Source of the DNA: Symbiodinium microadriaticum
Taxonomy: Eukaryota > Sar > Dinophyceae > Suessiales > Symbiodiniaceae
DNA length: 64,000 nucleotides
Direction: 5' to 3'
Assembly: GCA_001939145.1 (NCBI GenBank)
Contig: LSRX01000533.1
Location: 165,067-229,066 of the forward strand
Part shown: positions 10,568-21,475 of the stretch, piece by piece
Position numbering within the stretch: the stretch's first letter is position 1
Layout: each line of letters starts with the position of its first letter
Notes under the pieces: generated by a model
What the model was told of the DNA's origin: nothing
The model's database searches: none
What the model saw: only the letters and a program-made list of their open reading frames with translations
Translations under genes and position numbers: made by a program

Positions 10568-11056
10568 CTAAAGATCATGGCAAGCCGCCGTCATGTCACA
10601 TGTCAGATCAGCGCTGGCGCGGCTGCTACGGGGCAGCGAGGGTTCTCTCCAAGCGGCGAAAGGCAGAGCGATCACCAGCGCCTCCTCACCAGGGGCCGGA
10701 AAATGTCCTGAAGGTGTTGAGATGGCGTCGCGGAAACGAGATAAACGGGAGGGTACACTGGCAACTTGGCAACACAAACCGCAGATATCGGCAGTGCTTT
10801 GCAGATGAGTTTCTGGTGATGTCCCACGTGTCCCAAGAAACGACCTCGTGGAAGGTTTGGCAGGGCTCTGTGCTTGGGTTGAAGAGAAGCTATCCACGTA
10901 GACAGGCGATGCGGGCTGAGATGTTCTCCCTAGAAGATGCCTAAGTTGCTGCGACCTGTGTGCTGCGGCAAGCATGTCGCCGCTGTACATAATTACAGTA
11001 CTGGCAGTGCCCGCACCCCAAATAAGAGCAGCCAGCAACAGCAGTGCCTCCACCAT
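10568..11056 (-). CDS. Candidate secreted or membrane protein, N-terminal exon plus uncertain continuation
   Basis: The frame starts MVEALLLLAALIWGAGTAS, a plausible signal peptide or membrane anchor, with CACC before the ATG. It stays open for 162 residues, but the later part is serine/proline-rich and the opposite strand is also open there. The most reliable part is the first 45 or so residues (11056 to about 10920). No family is recognised. Confidence 0.35.
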   Translation of the reverse strand: MVEALLLLAALIWGAGTASTVIMYSGDMLAAAHRSQQLRHLLGRTSQPASPVYVDSFSSTQAQSPAKPSTRSFLGTRGTSPETHLQSTADICGLCCQVASVPSRLSRFRDAISTPSGHFPAPGEEALVIALPFAAWREPSLPRSSRASADLTCDMTAACHDL

Positions 11057-11292
11057 GGACCCCTTCGTTCCTGTGCAACAGCAGCTTCAACCCGGGGCGC
11101 TTCTTCTGCCCACACCCGGGTCCTTGAGCTGTTTCTCAACCGGTCTCCAAAGAGACTTGTTCGAACCGCCACATAGCAACGCCCACGCCCATGCGTTGCA
11201 AATGCGATTAGAGCTTTTGAAGCCACGTGCTAGTATGGCTCGAAATGTGAAACATTGAAGCAGGACTGAAATGGATGCCAGTTCTGGAAGTT

Positions 11293-11814
11293 TCACATTG
11301 AGAAATTAGAGGTTGAGAAAGCCCTTACGGCCAGACAATTATAAGAGAAGTTCGGGGGAACTTCGCGACCCTCCCTGCAGCCCCGACTGTGTTGCATTCT
11401 GGAGACAACCCGGAAAGCCCCGCGTATGTGTTCCAGGTGGCTCGGTAGCGCGCTTGGATCCTCGCACACGGCACATGCTCGTTCAGGACGAGTACCCATA
11501 CTGTAACTGTAGCAGAAGCTATCATAATCAGTACGGCTGCAAATCCAGCAGGCTACCCTAGACGGCTTCGCAGTACCAACCAGAAACGTTGCCCTGCTGC
11601 AGAAATCTCGGCTGATTTTGCCACGCATCCGCTGCTGCCAGGTGGTGGAGAACCCCATTTGGGCCTGAGGCACAAGACAGAGTAGCACTCACAAAAATGC
11701 AGAGCATGAGCACAGTGCGGGGGTGCTTCTCTCCTCCAGGCTGGCAGTCACGGTGGCAATGTGATCGGCAAGACGTTCTTGCCGGGCGAAGACCTCCTTA
11801 GTTGTTTGGTTCAT
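11293..11814 (-). CDS. Hypothetical gene with clear first exon
   Basis: First exon 11814-11693: ATG, then MNQTTKEVFARQERLADHIA and a short helical continuation, ending at TTT|GTGAGT, a strong donor, in phase 2. Downstream minus-strand frames (11688-11293) are open in two phases. One contains a cysteine-rich stretch (CWICSRTDYDSFCYS), but the next acceptor could not be fixed. Function unknown; the N-terminal helix may be a short coiled coil. Confidence 0.4.
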
Positions 11815-12136
11815 CGTGAAATCCGAGAAAGTCAACCCGTGAAGGTGATCAAAACATAGCTACTTAGCTACTTCTATCTCATTCTTATTGTGCGGGCCTT
11901 GCGGTGTAGCCGTGCAGCCTTACGACGTCTTCGTTAGGGTATTGCAGCTCAGCTTCTGTGTGCTGGTACTCAAGCAGTGTCAGCCTTGGAGGAGCCTGAC
12001 GTAGATGCTGCGGGGATATACCTTTGGTAGAACCGCTGTACATACACCTACAGCTCGACAAGTTGCTTGCAGAGACGACGGCCAGTCGAGATTAGGACGA
12101 CAGTGCATGAAGTCTCACGTCCATGCCATGGGCCTC

Positions 12137-12388
12137 TCAAGCCAGCAAACCCGGCATGTGGCAATGTTGTAGTGGAAAGGGATTGTTGCATCTTGCGTCC
12201 AACCCAAAAGTGAGATCACATCCCGCAGGTTGGAGGGACTTGGCCTCTGGACATGGCTGAAGATGGACAACCTCCCAATCCATCTCCTGGACTGGGCACT
12301 GCGACACTCCGTGTTTGAGATCGGGCTGTGTGTACTTGAAGCGAGCGGGATGCGTCCTAAGGTAACTTCGGCTTGTGTATATATACAT
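12137..12388 (-). CDS. Exon candidate, unknown function
   Basis: The part at about 12150-12330 reads CPVQEMDWEVVHLQPCPEA and DLTFGLDARCNNPF, with good composition. A TATA/CATA microsatellite (12376-12403) lies inside the first few codons, so the real exon must begin to its left. Confidence 0.3.
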   Translation of the reverse strand: MYIYTSRSYLRTHPARFKYTQPDLKHGVSQCPVQEMDWEVVHLQPCPEAKSLQPAGCDLTFGLDARCNNPFPLQHCHMPGLLA

Positions 12389-12479
12389 ATATATATATAT
12401 ATAGACAGCGCCACCATACCGCGTAGCAGCGCCAGTAACTTCGGCTTGTGGCTCGTCTGAAGCTAACTATTTCACTATC

Positions 12480-12850
12480 CTGCACTGAGGCCGCTTAAGC
12501 CACAAAGCAGTGTGCTGTCATCAGATGCCCGTGTCACATCGCAGACATGTATCTCTGCTTTAACGAAATCCGCCGAGGCCACAGGCGTCTTCGGGGTTAA
12601 CTCAGTGCCCTCTACCTGATCCGCCTCCCTGTACCACAATTTCGACCTTTCGCCCGGCCCTCCCCCCTTTCTCGTCCTTTTCCCGACAGTTTTCTGCCTT
12701 CACCCCCCCCCCCCCACCCTCGTCGTTCGCCAATCAGCGTAACTGATCATGACCGGGTTGTGTCACGGTGCTGCACTCCGGCAAGCGAAGGCGGGCGGCG
12801 TAGTGCTAAAGTTATAAACTGAAAACTAGGACTCAGCCAGATGCGCAAAA
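12480..12850. other. No gene seen; C-rich tract
   Basis: No convincing frame on either strand. About 12650-12725 is strongly pyrimidine-rich on plus and contains a run of 14 C (near 12703-12716). Confidence 0.5.
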
Positions 12851-12854
12851 TCAG

Positions 12855-13100
12855 TCACGTCTGGGACATTGGATCAGTCGGCTGGTTGCACTGAAACGGT
12901 TCCTGATTCTCAACGCGTCCACTCACATAAAACATGAAATTAATGTGTTTGCTCCACCAACATATTCGAGCACATCCACCCTGTGTTTTGAGAGACTCCC
13001 AGTGTTTGTGCTGGAACACCGAAGGTTCCAAGACCCTTGCTTGAAAAATGCGTCCTTCGTTTCTCATGAACCTGACGGAAATGGAATCAGCCTGCGACAC
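12855..13100 (-). CDS. Exon candidate, unknown function
   Basis: Minus frame reading SQADSISVRFMRNEGRIFQ, then VFQHKHWESLKTQGGCAR and HINFMFYVSGRVENQEPF. Composition is protein-like throughout 81 residues and the opposite strand is less so. No domain is recognised. Confidence 0.35.
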   Translation of the reverse strand: MSQADSISVRFMRNEGRIFQARVLEPSVFQHKHWESLKTQGGCARICWWSKHINFMFYVSGRVENQEPFQCNQPTDPMSQT

Positions 13101-13398
13101 GACGTCTGAATGTGAAGGTAGGCAAATATCGAGGCATATTCAGCGCTTAACGTCCCAGGTTGGCCAGCCCGACCCATTCATGGCCTTCCGGTCATCAATA
13201 GGCCATGTACGTTTACATCAGAAAGCCAGGCCCACGCCTGTCCAAATAAAACGCCCCGCAACAGCAAACGGCAACACATCCTCACTGGCCTCTGCAGTAC
13301 GAGTCACCACTTTGCAGCTAAACGGTCGCGTTACATCCATTGCATTATGTCTGCAGTGCATTCAAGAAGGCCTTGTGGTCGCGTTTAGGGACTCTGCG

Positions 13399-13752
13399 CT
13401 ATGTCGCACAAAAGATTGAAAATGGACGACGGCAAGGATTTACTTGTCTGTCCGCCTCTTGCACCAAGAACAGCAGCTGATATGAGACTTCACCCAAGTG
13501 TTTCAAACAGTCTTTTTGCCTTGTACTTACAAGGGACAAACAGTCTGTGTGGCACTGTGTGGCTGGGTTGGCTTCACCTGTGGCGCTTTTCGGGGTGCAG
13601 GGTGCGTTGTTCCGGGCGACAGAAACCTGCGGCAAAACGGGTGAGGTATTTCTCACGTCGCGGAATTGCACCCGAGCTTGCGCAGCTTTGGTTGTCTTCA
13701 TCAGTTGTGCCTTCAGCGGGGTTTTTTGGAGCGAAAGTCCGACTCGGTCCAC
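13399..13752 (-). CDS. Weak exon candidate, basic, unknown function
   Basis: A 117-residue minus frame rich in lysine, threonine and glutamine near its start (LKAQLMKTTKAAQARVQFRD). Plus-strand frames over the same interval are equally long, so strand choice rests on the cluster orientation. Confidence 0.22.
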   Translation of the reverse strand: MDRVGLSLQKTPLKAQLMKTTKAAQARVQFRDVRNTSPVLPQVSVARNNAPCTPKSATGEANPATQCHTDCLSLVSTRQKDCLKHLGEVSYQLLFLVQEADRQVNPCRRPFSIFCAT

Positions 13753-13996
13753 GGCTCGACCAAAAGCCCCCGTGGAGAGAAAAAACGAGGGGCGCTTGTG
13801 GGAAACTCGGATTTCACGCCCCGGGCGCTGGCGCTCCCAATGTCGATGCCTTTGCCTGGTAAATCCTAGGTCCTAGGACAGCCCGGTTTCACCCGCCAAA
13901 AGACTGGGACCGGCCAAACAACGCCATGCCAGTTCTGAGTTTGTTACTGAGGCGATGGCTGTGAGATGCTGCGCCAAGCGAAGTCGGGGACACTCC

Positions 13997-15200
13997 TCAA
14001 TGCAAGGATCGCCTAGTGGAGAAGAGCGCTCCGGGAGCTTCAGTTTTTCCGGATGCTTCCGCTGGAGCACCCTTGCCAAAGCTCGCAATCCCAGCAGGCA
14101 GCGAGGAGGTGGCAGCTCCTCGCTTGCACACTACACTCACTACACGCTTGCAACATAAGTTCCGACAAAGGTGTGGTGCACACAGATTTCCGGTGTCCAG
14201 CAATGCTGCTGCGACCAGGGGCGCCCACGAGTCGTCGCCTCTCTGGCCCAGGTACCTCACGAAAGCAAGGGCTTCAAAGACAAAAGCGGCTACTTGTAGA
14301 AGGCTGGCGCGGCCTGTAAGCCAAGCCAGCTCTCTCCGTGGTGTCCTCCAAAGCCTTGAAGGACTCTCCGGCTGTCTGCGTTAACATGCTTGAGTCTTGG
14401 TAGCCATGACATTGGCCGTTCAACGGTTTGTCAAACATCTTCTGCCATGCAAAGGACGTGCATGCATTCGCAAGGGGTGAGATAAGTCAACAACACCGTT
14501 TCTGTTCTCGTCAGCAACCAATCCCTGAACAACCCTCCGGAGATACTACATTGCATCAAATTGCATCCAAGCACGTCGCTGTTGAACCACGGCCGCTTTG
14601 TGCTGTGGTCCTCTGAAGTACAGCTCGGCTGGCATGACAGGCATCACCGCAACGCTAGGTGGGTTCCAGAGAGCCCCCCACAGTCACATGCGTTCACGGA
14701 TCAAGCCTCCGGGTCCAGCTCACGAATGTCAAGAATGCTGGCGATGCCGCGCTGCAGCAAAAGCGAGCAGAGCAGCTCGGCGCTCAGGTGCCCGCAGCCG
14801 CAAGTGAAGACCTCATCCGCATGCAGGATCCATTGACGCTGCTGCAAGATGCCGATTGCATGGCGCCTGTCGATGTCCCTCGGAGGGAAACTGCGTAGTT
14901 CGCGAGGACGACGGCCGATCTCGGCCTGTCGAAGCTCTTTCCACATAGCCTGTGCAGATTTCATCAATACCAGTCGCAGATCGTCACAGCAACTTGACAT
15001 CTAACGACGTATGCACGAATAAGAGTGACAAACGTAATTCACGGGCGTGACGCTTCCGGCCTGTGATGGTCGATCTGGCGTCGCCGGCCTGTTCGGGTAC
15101 TGGGTGGCACTTCAGCGTCAACGACCGGGTCCTGTACTGACTCGTATGGCACGTGCAGCGAATCCACCTGGACCTTCCATCGCGTGGCTCGCGATGACGT
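13997..15200 (-). CDS. Hypothetical multi-exon gene, possible EF-hand
   Basis: A set of minus-strand exon candidates in order: 15200-15039 (VDSLHVPYESVQDPVVDAE); 15000-14701, the best one, with an ATG (SAQAMWKELRQAEIGRRPRE ... QRGIASILDIRELDPE) ending at GAG|GC; about 14625-14560 (AELYFRGPQHKAAVVQQRR); about 14530-14477 (GLVADENRNGVVDLS); about 14460-14290 (AWQKMFDKPLNG ... AGESFKALEDTTERAGLAY); and about 14260-14180 (RYLGQRGDDSWAPLVAAALL). The fourth contains a 12-residue EF-hand-like loop. Junctions and phases are not resolved and some pieces may be chance. Function unknown. Confidence 0.42.
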
Positions 15201-16133
15201 CCTCAGTCTTCACTCCAGAACGTTGAATCGTGACCGCACTGCTTTCGTGTAAATCTCTGGGCTTCAGCTCCAAAAAGACTGAGCCGCCTCCCAACCGCTA
15301 GATGCTGTCTCAACTGCACGCGGAGAGTCTGCTGTTGAAAGTGATTGGCTTCCAGCTTCTTGAACCATGTCGGCTCCATGGCATTGCAGCACGGCAGTCA
15401 TGCGCGCTTCCTTGTGGCTGCGCCTGTGTACAGACTCTTGCCTGCACTTGCTCTTTCGGCTTCGGCGCAGAGTCTCGGGATGCTGCAGGTGCCGGTGTAA
15501 GCTACCTATCGATTCGATGCTACTATACAGTGGCTGAAACGATGGACTCTGCTTCCGCGAGCAAATCACGTGCACTCCCAATGCAATGACATCAAGCACA
15601 GCACGGTAGGAAGCGGTAGGTCCCGGAAGCAATCAGCATCATGCTGCTAAACCTTAAAGCAACTGCAGCCACAGGGAGCAGAACAAACAGATTCAGGTGT
15701 GCCTGGCGCTGCGCCGCCCTTTGGCCTGACAGTTAGTCCCCGTAGGCATGTTCCCGCATCCAATGGCTGCCGTTCATGCCTGAGTGCTCCCTCTAATCGT
15801 CGTCATGCTCTCATGAAATTGAGGAAAGAATTTTGCGACTGCAGGCTGCCTGAAACGTCTGGACCCACAAAGCCTGGAGCGCACACGACTGTCCTGCACA
15901 GCAAATGAGCTTTACCAGAAAGAGTAGTGCTGAGTAGTAATTAGAAAGAGGAGAGGCACCACGGAAACTCTCCTAGCATGCTCCAAGTGCAAACTGCCGG
16001 CGTGACGTTTCGCAGATGCATTCCGTCTTAATATCCTTCGTGGTGTGAGTAGCCACGGCAGTCGCGCTGGAGGACCTGTCCATTTTGGAGTCCTTGCAGG
16101 AAGAAGCTCGCTCTCGAACACGAACACGAAAAG

Positions 16134-16138
<5 letters not shown>

Positions 16139-16167
<29 letters not shown>
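16139..16167. repeat. CA dinucleotide microsatellite
   Basis: CACCCACCCA followed by an uninterrupted CA run. Frames crossing it are spurious. Confidence 0.9.
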
Positions 16168-16555
16168 CTTACATTCCTAACCGAACTTACCCAAGATATT
16201 GATACACCGAGGCGAATAAAGTGGTGTGGGTTTGGGAAAGTTCGAAAGCCTGTCGACAAACACAAGTCCAGAAGCAGTGATCAGTGGTAGGGCGGCCTGC
16301 TGGAAGTGAAATGACGTGGTTCTGCGGTACGAAGTGAGGGTTTGAGGTCAATGCCGGCAGCCGGCCTCTTGACAAACCCGCAAGCTGCCACCCAAGTAGG
16401 TCGAGCTAGCAAGCGGTTCGCTTAAAGTAGCTTTGTTGGTTTTTCAATCGCGGTTGAAAGCCATCAGACGCGGTTGCGTCATATCCGCCGGGTGACTGCG
16501 CAGGTAGTGTTCGCAATGATTCCTGGCTTCTTCCTCAAATTCCGACCCCCCTCCT

Positions 16556-16948
16556 TTGCCAAATGCGCATGGTCTTGACTTCCGCAAACCTGATTACTGT
16601 AGAAAGCAAACCGCAACTCGACGAAGTCAAGCCGTGAAGCTCGAAGTCTCCCTCATTTTAGCACCTCGCCAGAACCTCACATCAGCCCACTTCACCTCCC
16701 AAATCCTTACCCGCGCCTTGCCGTCCTCCGCAGTTCTACGGATCGTGCTCCTGAGAAGTACTGAAATCTCTCTCCAAAACACGTTTCAACCTACCGCAAA
16801 TCGGTCGCATGTGGTTGAAGGATTCATTGGCTGGAATGCTGAGCTGCTGGCTTCAGATAGCCTGAGCAGCAAGAGCGAGGACAAACTCTACAGAAACTCG
16901 CTCATGCCCTCCCGACGCATAAAGAAGCTCCCTTTAGATCACAAGTGA
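16556..16948 (+). CDS. Uncertain plus-strand ORF
   Basis: A 130-residue open frame with acceptable composition in its second half (FIGWNAELLASDSLSSKSED). It is against the direction of the supported genes, has no recognised domain, and may be chance. Confidence 0.15.
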   Translation: MPNAHGLDFRKPDYCRKQTATRRSQAVKLEVSLILAPRQNLTSAHFTSQILTRALPSSAVLRIVLLRSTEISLQNTFQPTANRSHVVEGFIGWNAELLASDSLSSKSEDKLYRNSLMPSRRIKKLPLDHK

Positions 16949-17048
16949 CTTCGTTACTACCCTTGTTTCCATGAATTCCAGCTTTGAGCCAGGCATGTCG
17001 AGGCTCTTCGCAGGCAGAGAGAGTTTTGGTGTTTACACAAAATGCCAC

Positions 17049-17273
17049 TCAGCAGCTGTAGAGACCACTGCCGAGCAATGTGACAACCTTGTCAGCAGTT
17101 GCGCGGACGAGGATCACCGAAGAGAAACGATTGCAGGGTGCATGAATGAGTCGGCATGACATCTGTGCAGCGACTCGGCGGGTGAAGCTGGCATGTTTCG
17201 GTCGGACTGTCCGAGGCTGCGACGGTTCCGCACCTGTCACGACCGACCGTTGAATCAGAATGCTCGCTGCCAC
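17049..17273 (-). CDS. Exon candidate, unknown function
   Basis: Minus frame ending NRFSSVILVRATADKVVTLL before a stop; preceded by a basic stretch (RTVRPKHASFTRRVAAQ). No domain recognised. Confidence 0.3.
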   Translation of the reverse strand: MAASILIQRSVVTGAEPSQPRTVRPKHASFTRRVAAQMSCRLIHAPCNRFSSVILVRATADKVVTLLGSGLYSC

Positions 17274-18122
17274 GCGATCTCTTTGCCCTTTCAGAACTCC
17301 CTGCTACCATTCCGGGATCTTTGGATCTCTCAGTATGCCAGCCGTGACTACCGGTGCGGAGAGCTTCTTCGGTGCCCTTTGGTTGCTGTCTGTGCTGCAA
17401 ATGCACGAGACCGCACTAAGCGGTGAAAGACCAAGATCACATGACAGGTTTCCAGGATTTGCATCATTAAATCGAAAAGCCGCTCCTCTTGATCAACTGC
17501 CAACCGCCAAACAAAGTGCAGCAAGCAGAGAAGGGGGCTGGCAAGGCCACCGTTTCCAACACACAGACTTTGTCAATCATGTGGATTCTGAAGTCGGTCA
17601 TGTCAAAGCATGGCACTCACTCAAGCGTCAACAAACACAAAGGGCATTTGGGAGGCCGGGGGCTAGATTAGTGCTAGCTAGCCTGACGGGTTCGGGGGAA
17701 TATCTCACATCTTGCTGAAGGCTAAAGGTTGGTCCCTGTAACAGCTGCCACAATGCCAAGAACAAAAACGCTCGACTCTGGAGTGAAGCAGCCAAAAACC
17801 AAAAATCAGGAGCTACTTTCGGCCCCAGGAGAGGCAACGGGAAAGGTTGATCTCGGTTAGAGTGGAAAGGACGACAAGGAAATAAATAAGGTGGGCAGAA
17901 GGGAAGGTTAGGTCATTGGAAGGTTGGCCCGTGGGCTGATAAAGGATTCGACGGAAAGGAAGAGCAGAACGTACTGGAGGAGTGTTGAGGGCCTGGCACG
18001 AGGTGGAACCAGTCAAGGGAGACAGGTGGCGAAAGGCTGGTATTTGCTTGCTCTGCCACAATCTGTGGTCTTGAGACAGGAGCCATCATTATCAGACTGT
18101 GTAAAGCAACAAGGCAAGTCGC

Positions 18123-18452
18123 CTAAGGCTTCGTTCCCACATCGGCTGAGAAGCTTTCCCCGCTCCCTTGCGCTTTATCCAGCCCATCCTGGGTGTCCCG
18201 CAGTGCTGTGTTTGTAATGACGTTGCCGAAGTAATGTGCTGAGAAACCTCGGTGGCGGGACCGATTTTCTGACATTGCCACAGTGCCTGTTGACGCCCAG
18301 GACAGTGCTGCTAAGCCTGCACAGCAAACAACGGAGTCGCCCCTGCTGCCCCTATCTCCGCCTGCGTTTTCCGTAAGGGTCCGGCAAATGATCAATGCCC
18401 TCTTCGCGGTGTTCATCACAGAAAGCGTGACCGGAGAGTAGCAGGACCTCAT
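18123..18452 (-). CDS. Exon candidate, unknown function
   Basis: A 109-residue minus frame (VMNTAKRALIICRTLTENAG ... SAHYFGNVITNTALRDTQDG). Composition is plausible; no motif, no confirmed ends. The 460 bp between it and the inverted repeat holds no better candidate. Confidence 0.25.
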   Translation of the reverse strand: MRSCYSPVTLSVMNTAKRALIICRTLTENAGGDRGSRGDSVVCCAGLAALSWASTGTVAMSENRSRHRGFSAHYFGNVITNTALRDTQDGLDKAQGSGESFSADVGTKP

Positions 18453-18911
18453 ACGCTTCAGTAGTTTTGACCCAGTACTCAGTACCTACATTGACTTAAG
18501 CCGTCAATGTATGCGGCTGGCGTGCATTCGTAGCTTCTGAAAGGGCATAAGTGCATGTGTTGGACCGCCTTTTCAGTTGTCATGCGAGAGATGTGGTTCT
18601 GACAAACGACAGTCACCGCAAGCAGCTAGTGAAGGACTAGCATCTGAAGGCTGCTCGGCCTTCGGCCTCGGGACCTGCCCCCTCATTCACGTTTGTCCCA
18701 AGCCCCCGGAGCGAGTGCGACTTCTGTGCCTGTGCAGTGGAAGAGAAGAGGGAACTGCAGTAATCCCGGTAGCGGCGAGATGCAAGAAATTCAGTTCATG
18801 GGTGAGTTTAGGCCTTCTATGCTTCATGTTAACATGTTCGAACATTTCGGATACAGGCTACATCTAAGGGAGAAGGGTGCTACTTGATTTGCCAGCCTTC
18901 CCCATGCTGTG

Positions 18912-20282
18912 TGGAGTTTCAGAGGGGTTATTTTTTGGCCTGCTCTTACGGCTTTTGTTTTGTTGTCCTGCGAGAGGGGGGGGGGGGGGGGGGCCAAGTC
19001 TTTACATACAAGTAGGCTTCGAAGCTATATAGGTGGAACCAACATACCGTGTTGACATGACTTAGATTTGATTTGATGACACCCATCATATAGAAACTGC
19101 ATTATTCTATCTTTTATTGATATTCATTCAATATGATAGACTTGTACAACAATAGTAAATTCCACTTTTGTTCATACTTACAAATCAATCGAATGTTGCA
19201 TAAAAAACTAGTATTGCCATATGCTTCTATGAACACTATGTCAAGATTATGCGAAACCTATACGGCTAGTATACGAACAAGCAGCTAGTAAACCTTGCAT
19301 TCATAATTTTAATATTAGTTTCTGTTCTGCTGTGGTACAGAACAGTGTATTGAAATACAACCTTATTGCACATTTTATGCAGAATATGATGTGTTATTCT
19401 ATTGTCTGATAATACTATGCAATATGATACTGTTATATCATAGCATATAGTGTGCATATGTACACACACAGTGCATATATATATATATATATATGTACAT
19501 ATACGTATATTGTATATACTATAGCATAAACTTTATGATGTTGTATTATGTTGCATCAATACCTTTCTGTTTTAGTACTTATTTACGATATCGCCTGTAC
19601 TATAAGATGATATATAATTTCATATCATAACCAGAACCATAAAACTAATTTTACAGCACACATAAGTTTTCTCATCTTGTATCAGATTGACTTTAAACTA
19701 TATGGTACTTTATGTATCATATTCTAAGACAATACTGAATAAACATATGAAATGCATACTATACATGTACAAAACCATACAATATCAAATTAAACTTCAA
19801 AATATAATATCACATAACTCACATAATGCAACATATATAACTGAGTATTATTAGTTAATATAACAAGCGGTAATCCACTAAGGCATGATATAACATGGGG
19901 TATGCATTTCAACATGTCGTGCTAAGACATGGCAGCACAGAAATCAACATAATATCATATGACATAGCCAGTACAACGTAACATAGTTTTATCGAACAGC
20001 ATAGAATAACAGTCATATGCTGTATTTAAAATGCTAAATTGTAAGATACTTTGCAGTATTAACAAAACTGGAACTTACTGTTGATGTACAAGTATATGAA
20101 AATCTAACTAATGTCAATATACGATTGAATAATACCGTTTCTATATGATAGCTCTCATTGAATCTAATCTAAGTCATGTCAAGACGGGATGTTGCTTCCG
20201 CCTGTATCCCACTTGAACGTGGGCCTCCAGCCCCCCCCGCCCCNCCACAGGCCAACAAATAACAGCAAAAAAACATCTCCAC
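18912..20282. mobile_element. A+T-rich long inverted repeat (fold-back element)
   Basis: The left half and the re-read right half align across almost the whole interval. The best segment, 19052-19107 against 20127-20182, matches at 48 of 56 positions. Further matching blocks: 19140-19179 with 20056-20093, and 19319-19362 with 19899-19944. The arms extend outward into G+C-rich sequence (TTATTTKTTGGCCTG near 18930 and again, inverted, near 20255, K being G or T) across a G run on the left and a C run on the right. The symmetry centre is near 19620. The interior is very A+T-rich, unlike both flanks, and has no frame above 70 codons. A large fold-back or MITE-like element, or a hairpin-RNA locus, would fit. 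Confidence 0.85.
20244..20244. other. Ambiguous base (N) in a C-rich run
   Basis: A single N lies within a C-rich run in the right arm of the inverted repeat, marking uncertain sequence there. Confidence 0.95.
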
Positions 20283-20499
20283 TCGATCACCAGCAATACC
20301 GATGCTTGTGAGATTTGTGAGGTAGGTCCACTAGCGGCGGTCACTAGCCTGCGAAATCCATGGCCGAGTGCATCGGTGCATCCCAGGTCAGAAATCATGC
20401 AGGCTTCTAGTAGGCAGAGTGCCGTTCTTTGCTCCAAGGCGATGGGATACGATTACTATAAGTTGGAACGCAGTAGGTTCTGATAGCAGTGCACACGGC

Positions 20500-20700
20500 T
20501 CAGGCGACGGCATTATTTTGAAGGCCAAAGCAGACCTCAGCAGATTTATCAAGATCGCGGCCCGTCAACTGATCTTTCAAGCCGGGCACACTTAAGCACG
20601 CGACTGTAAGAAATACACCTTGGCTGGCTTGCACATGGCCGCTGCTGAAGAGCAGGCGAAGAAGTTGGTATCTCGTGCTGCCAAAAAGCAAAACCTGCAA
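20500..20700 (-). CDS. Exon candidate, unknown function
   Basis: Minus frame STRYQLLRLLFSSGHVQ ... VPGLKDQLTGRDLDKSAEV with good composition. A GAAGAGCAGG stretch on plus gives a leucine-rich segment. No domain recognised. Confidence 0.3.
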   Translation of the reverse strand: MQVLLFGSTRYQLLRLLFSSGHVQASQGVFLTVACLSVPGLKDQLTGRDLDKSAEVCFGLQNNAVA

Positions 20701-21015
20701 TAAGGAGCCATGCCCATTGCAGTGCCTGGGATGCCCACAGCGTAATCAAATTATGATGCTGCCTCTAGAACTCTGTACATTGTTCCACTGATGATGCATT
20801 CGCCACTCCCCAGATTTTCTGACGAAGCTGCCGCATTCGGAAGTACCAGGCTGCCTGAACCGACTGCATGACTCCGACACTGGACGCTTAATACTGGGTC
20901 GGCACTTGCAGCAGTGCACGATGTACCAGGCAGCCCTGACTTCTACGTATCTGCCTGAGGCTGCCAGGACGTTTTCTACGCAACAGGTCTGTGGAACTGT
21001 GCAGGGACTCCTGAC

Positions 21016-21432
21016 CTAACATGGTAGCAAACATGCACGTGTTGCTCCACCAGTCCAGTCATGTTGCAGGTACCCGGACGCAGCCTGCCTTGAAGAAAAG
21101 CTGCACCAAAGAACGGAATCTGAACTACCTTGGCATCTCCTACAGTAACTGGAACCCATAACGGTGCTGAGCCTTCTCATCCTATTGTCAAGGGGACTTG
21201 TGCAGGCAATTGCCGCAATCACGCCGCCCAGACGTGATTGGTTGTTGAGATCTTACACGCCAGGACCACGAAGTGGAATCGGAGTCTGGATGTTGACTGA
21301 GTGCTGCATGGATTTCACCTGATCTACAGTGCTACATGCTTGGCTCCAGATCCGTATGCAGCGATGCTTGGAACGGTTCAGCAACAGCCTTTTTGGAAGG
21401 AGAGTGAGCTCGTTTGGGGTCTTGGGACGTCG

Positions 21433-21475
<43 letters not shown>

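Noticed and set aside
15912-16290. ORFs on both strands around the CA repeat
   Set aside because: The cores are Cys-Val or Thr-His runs from the microsatellite.
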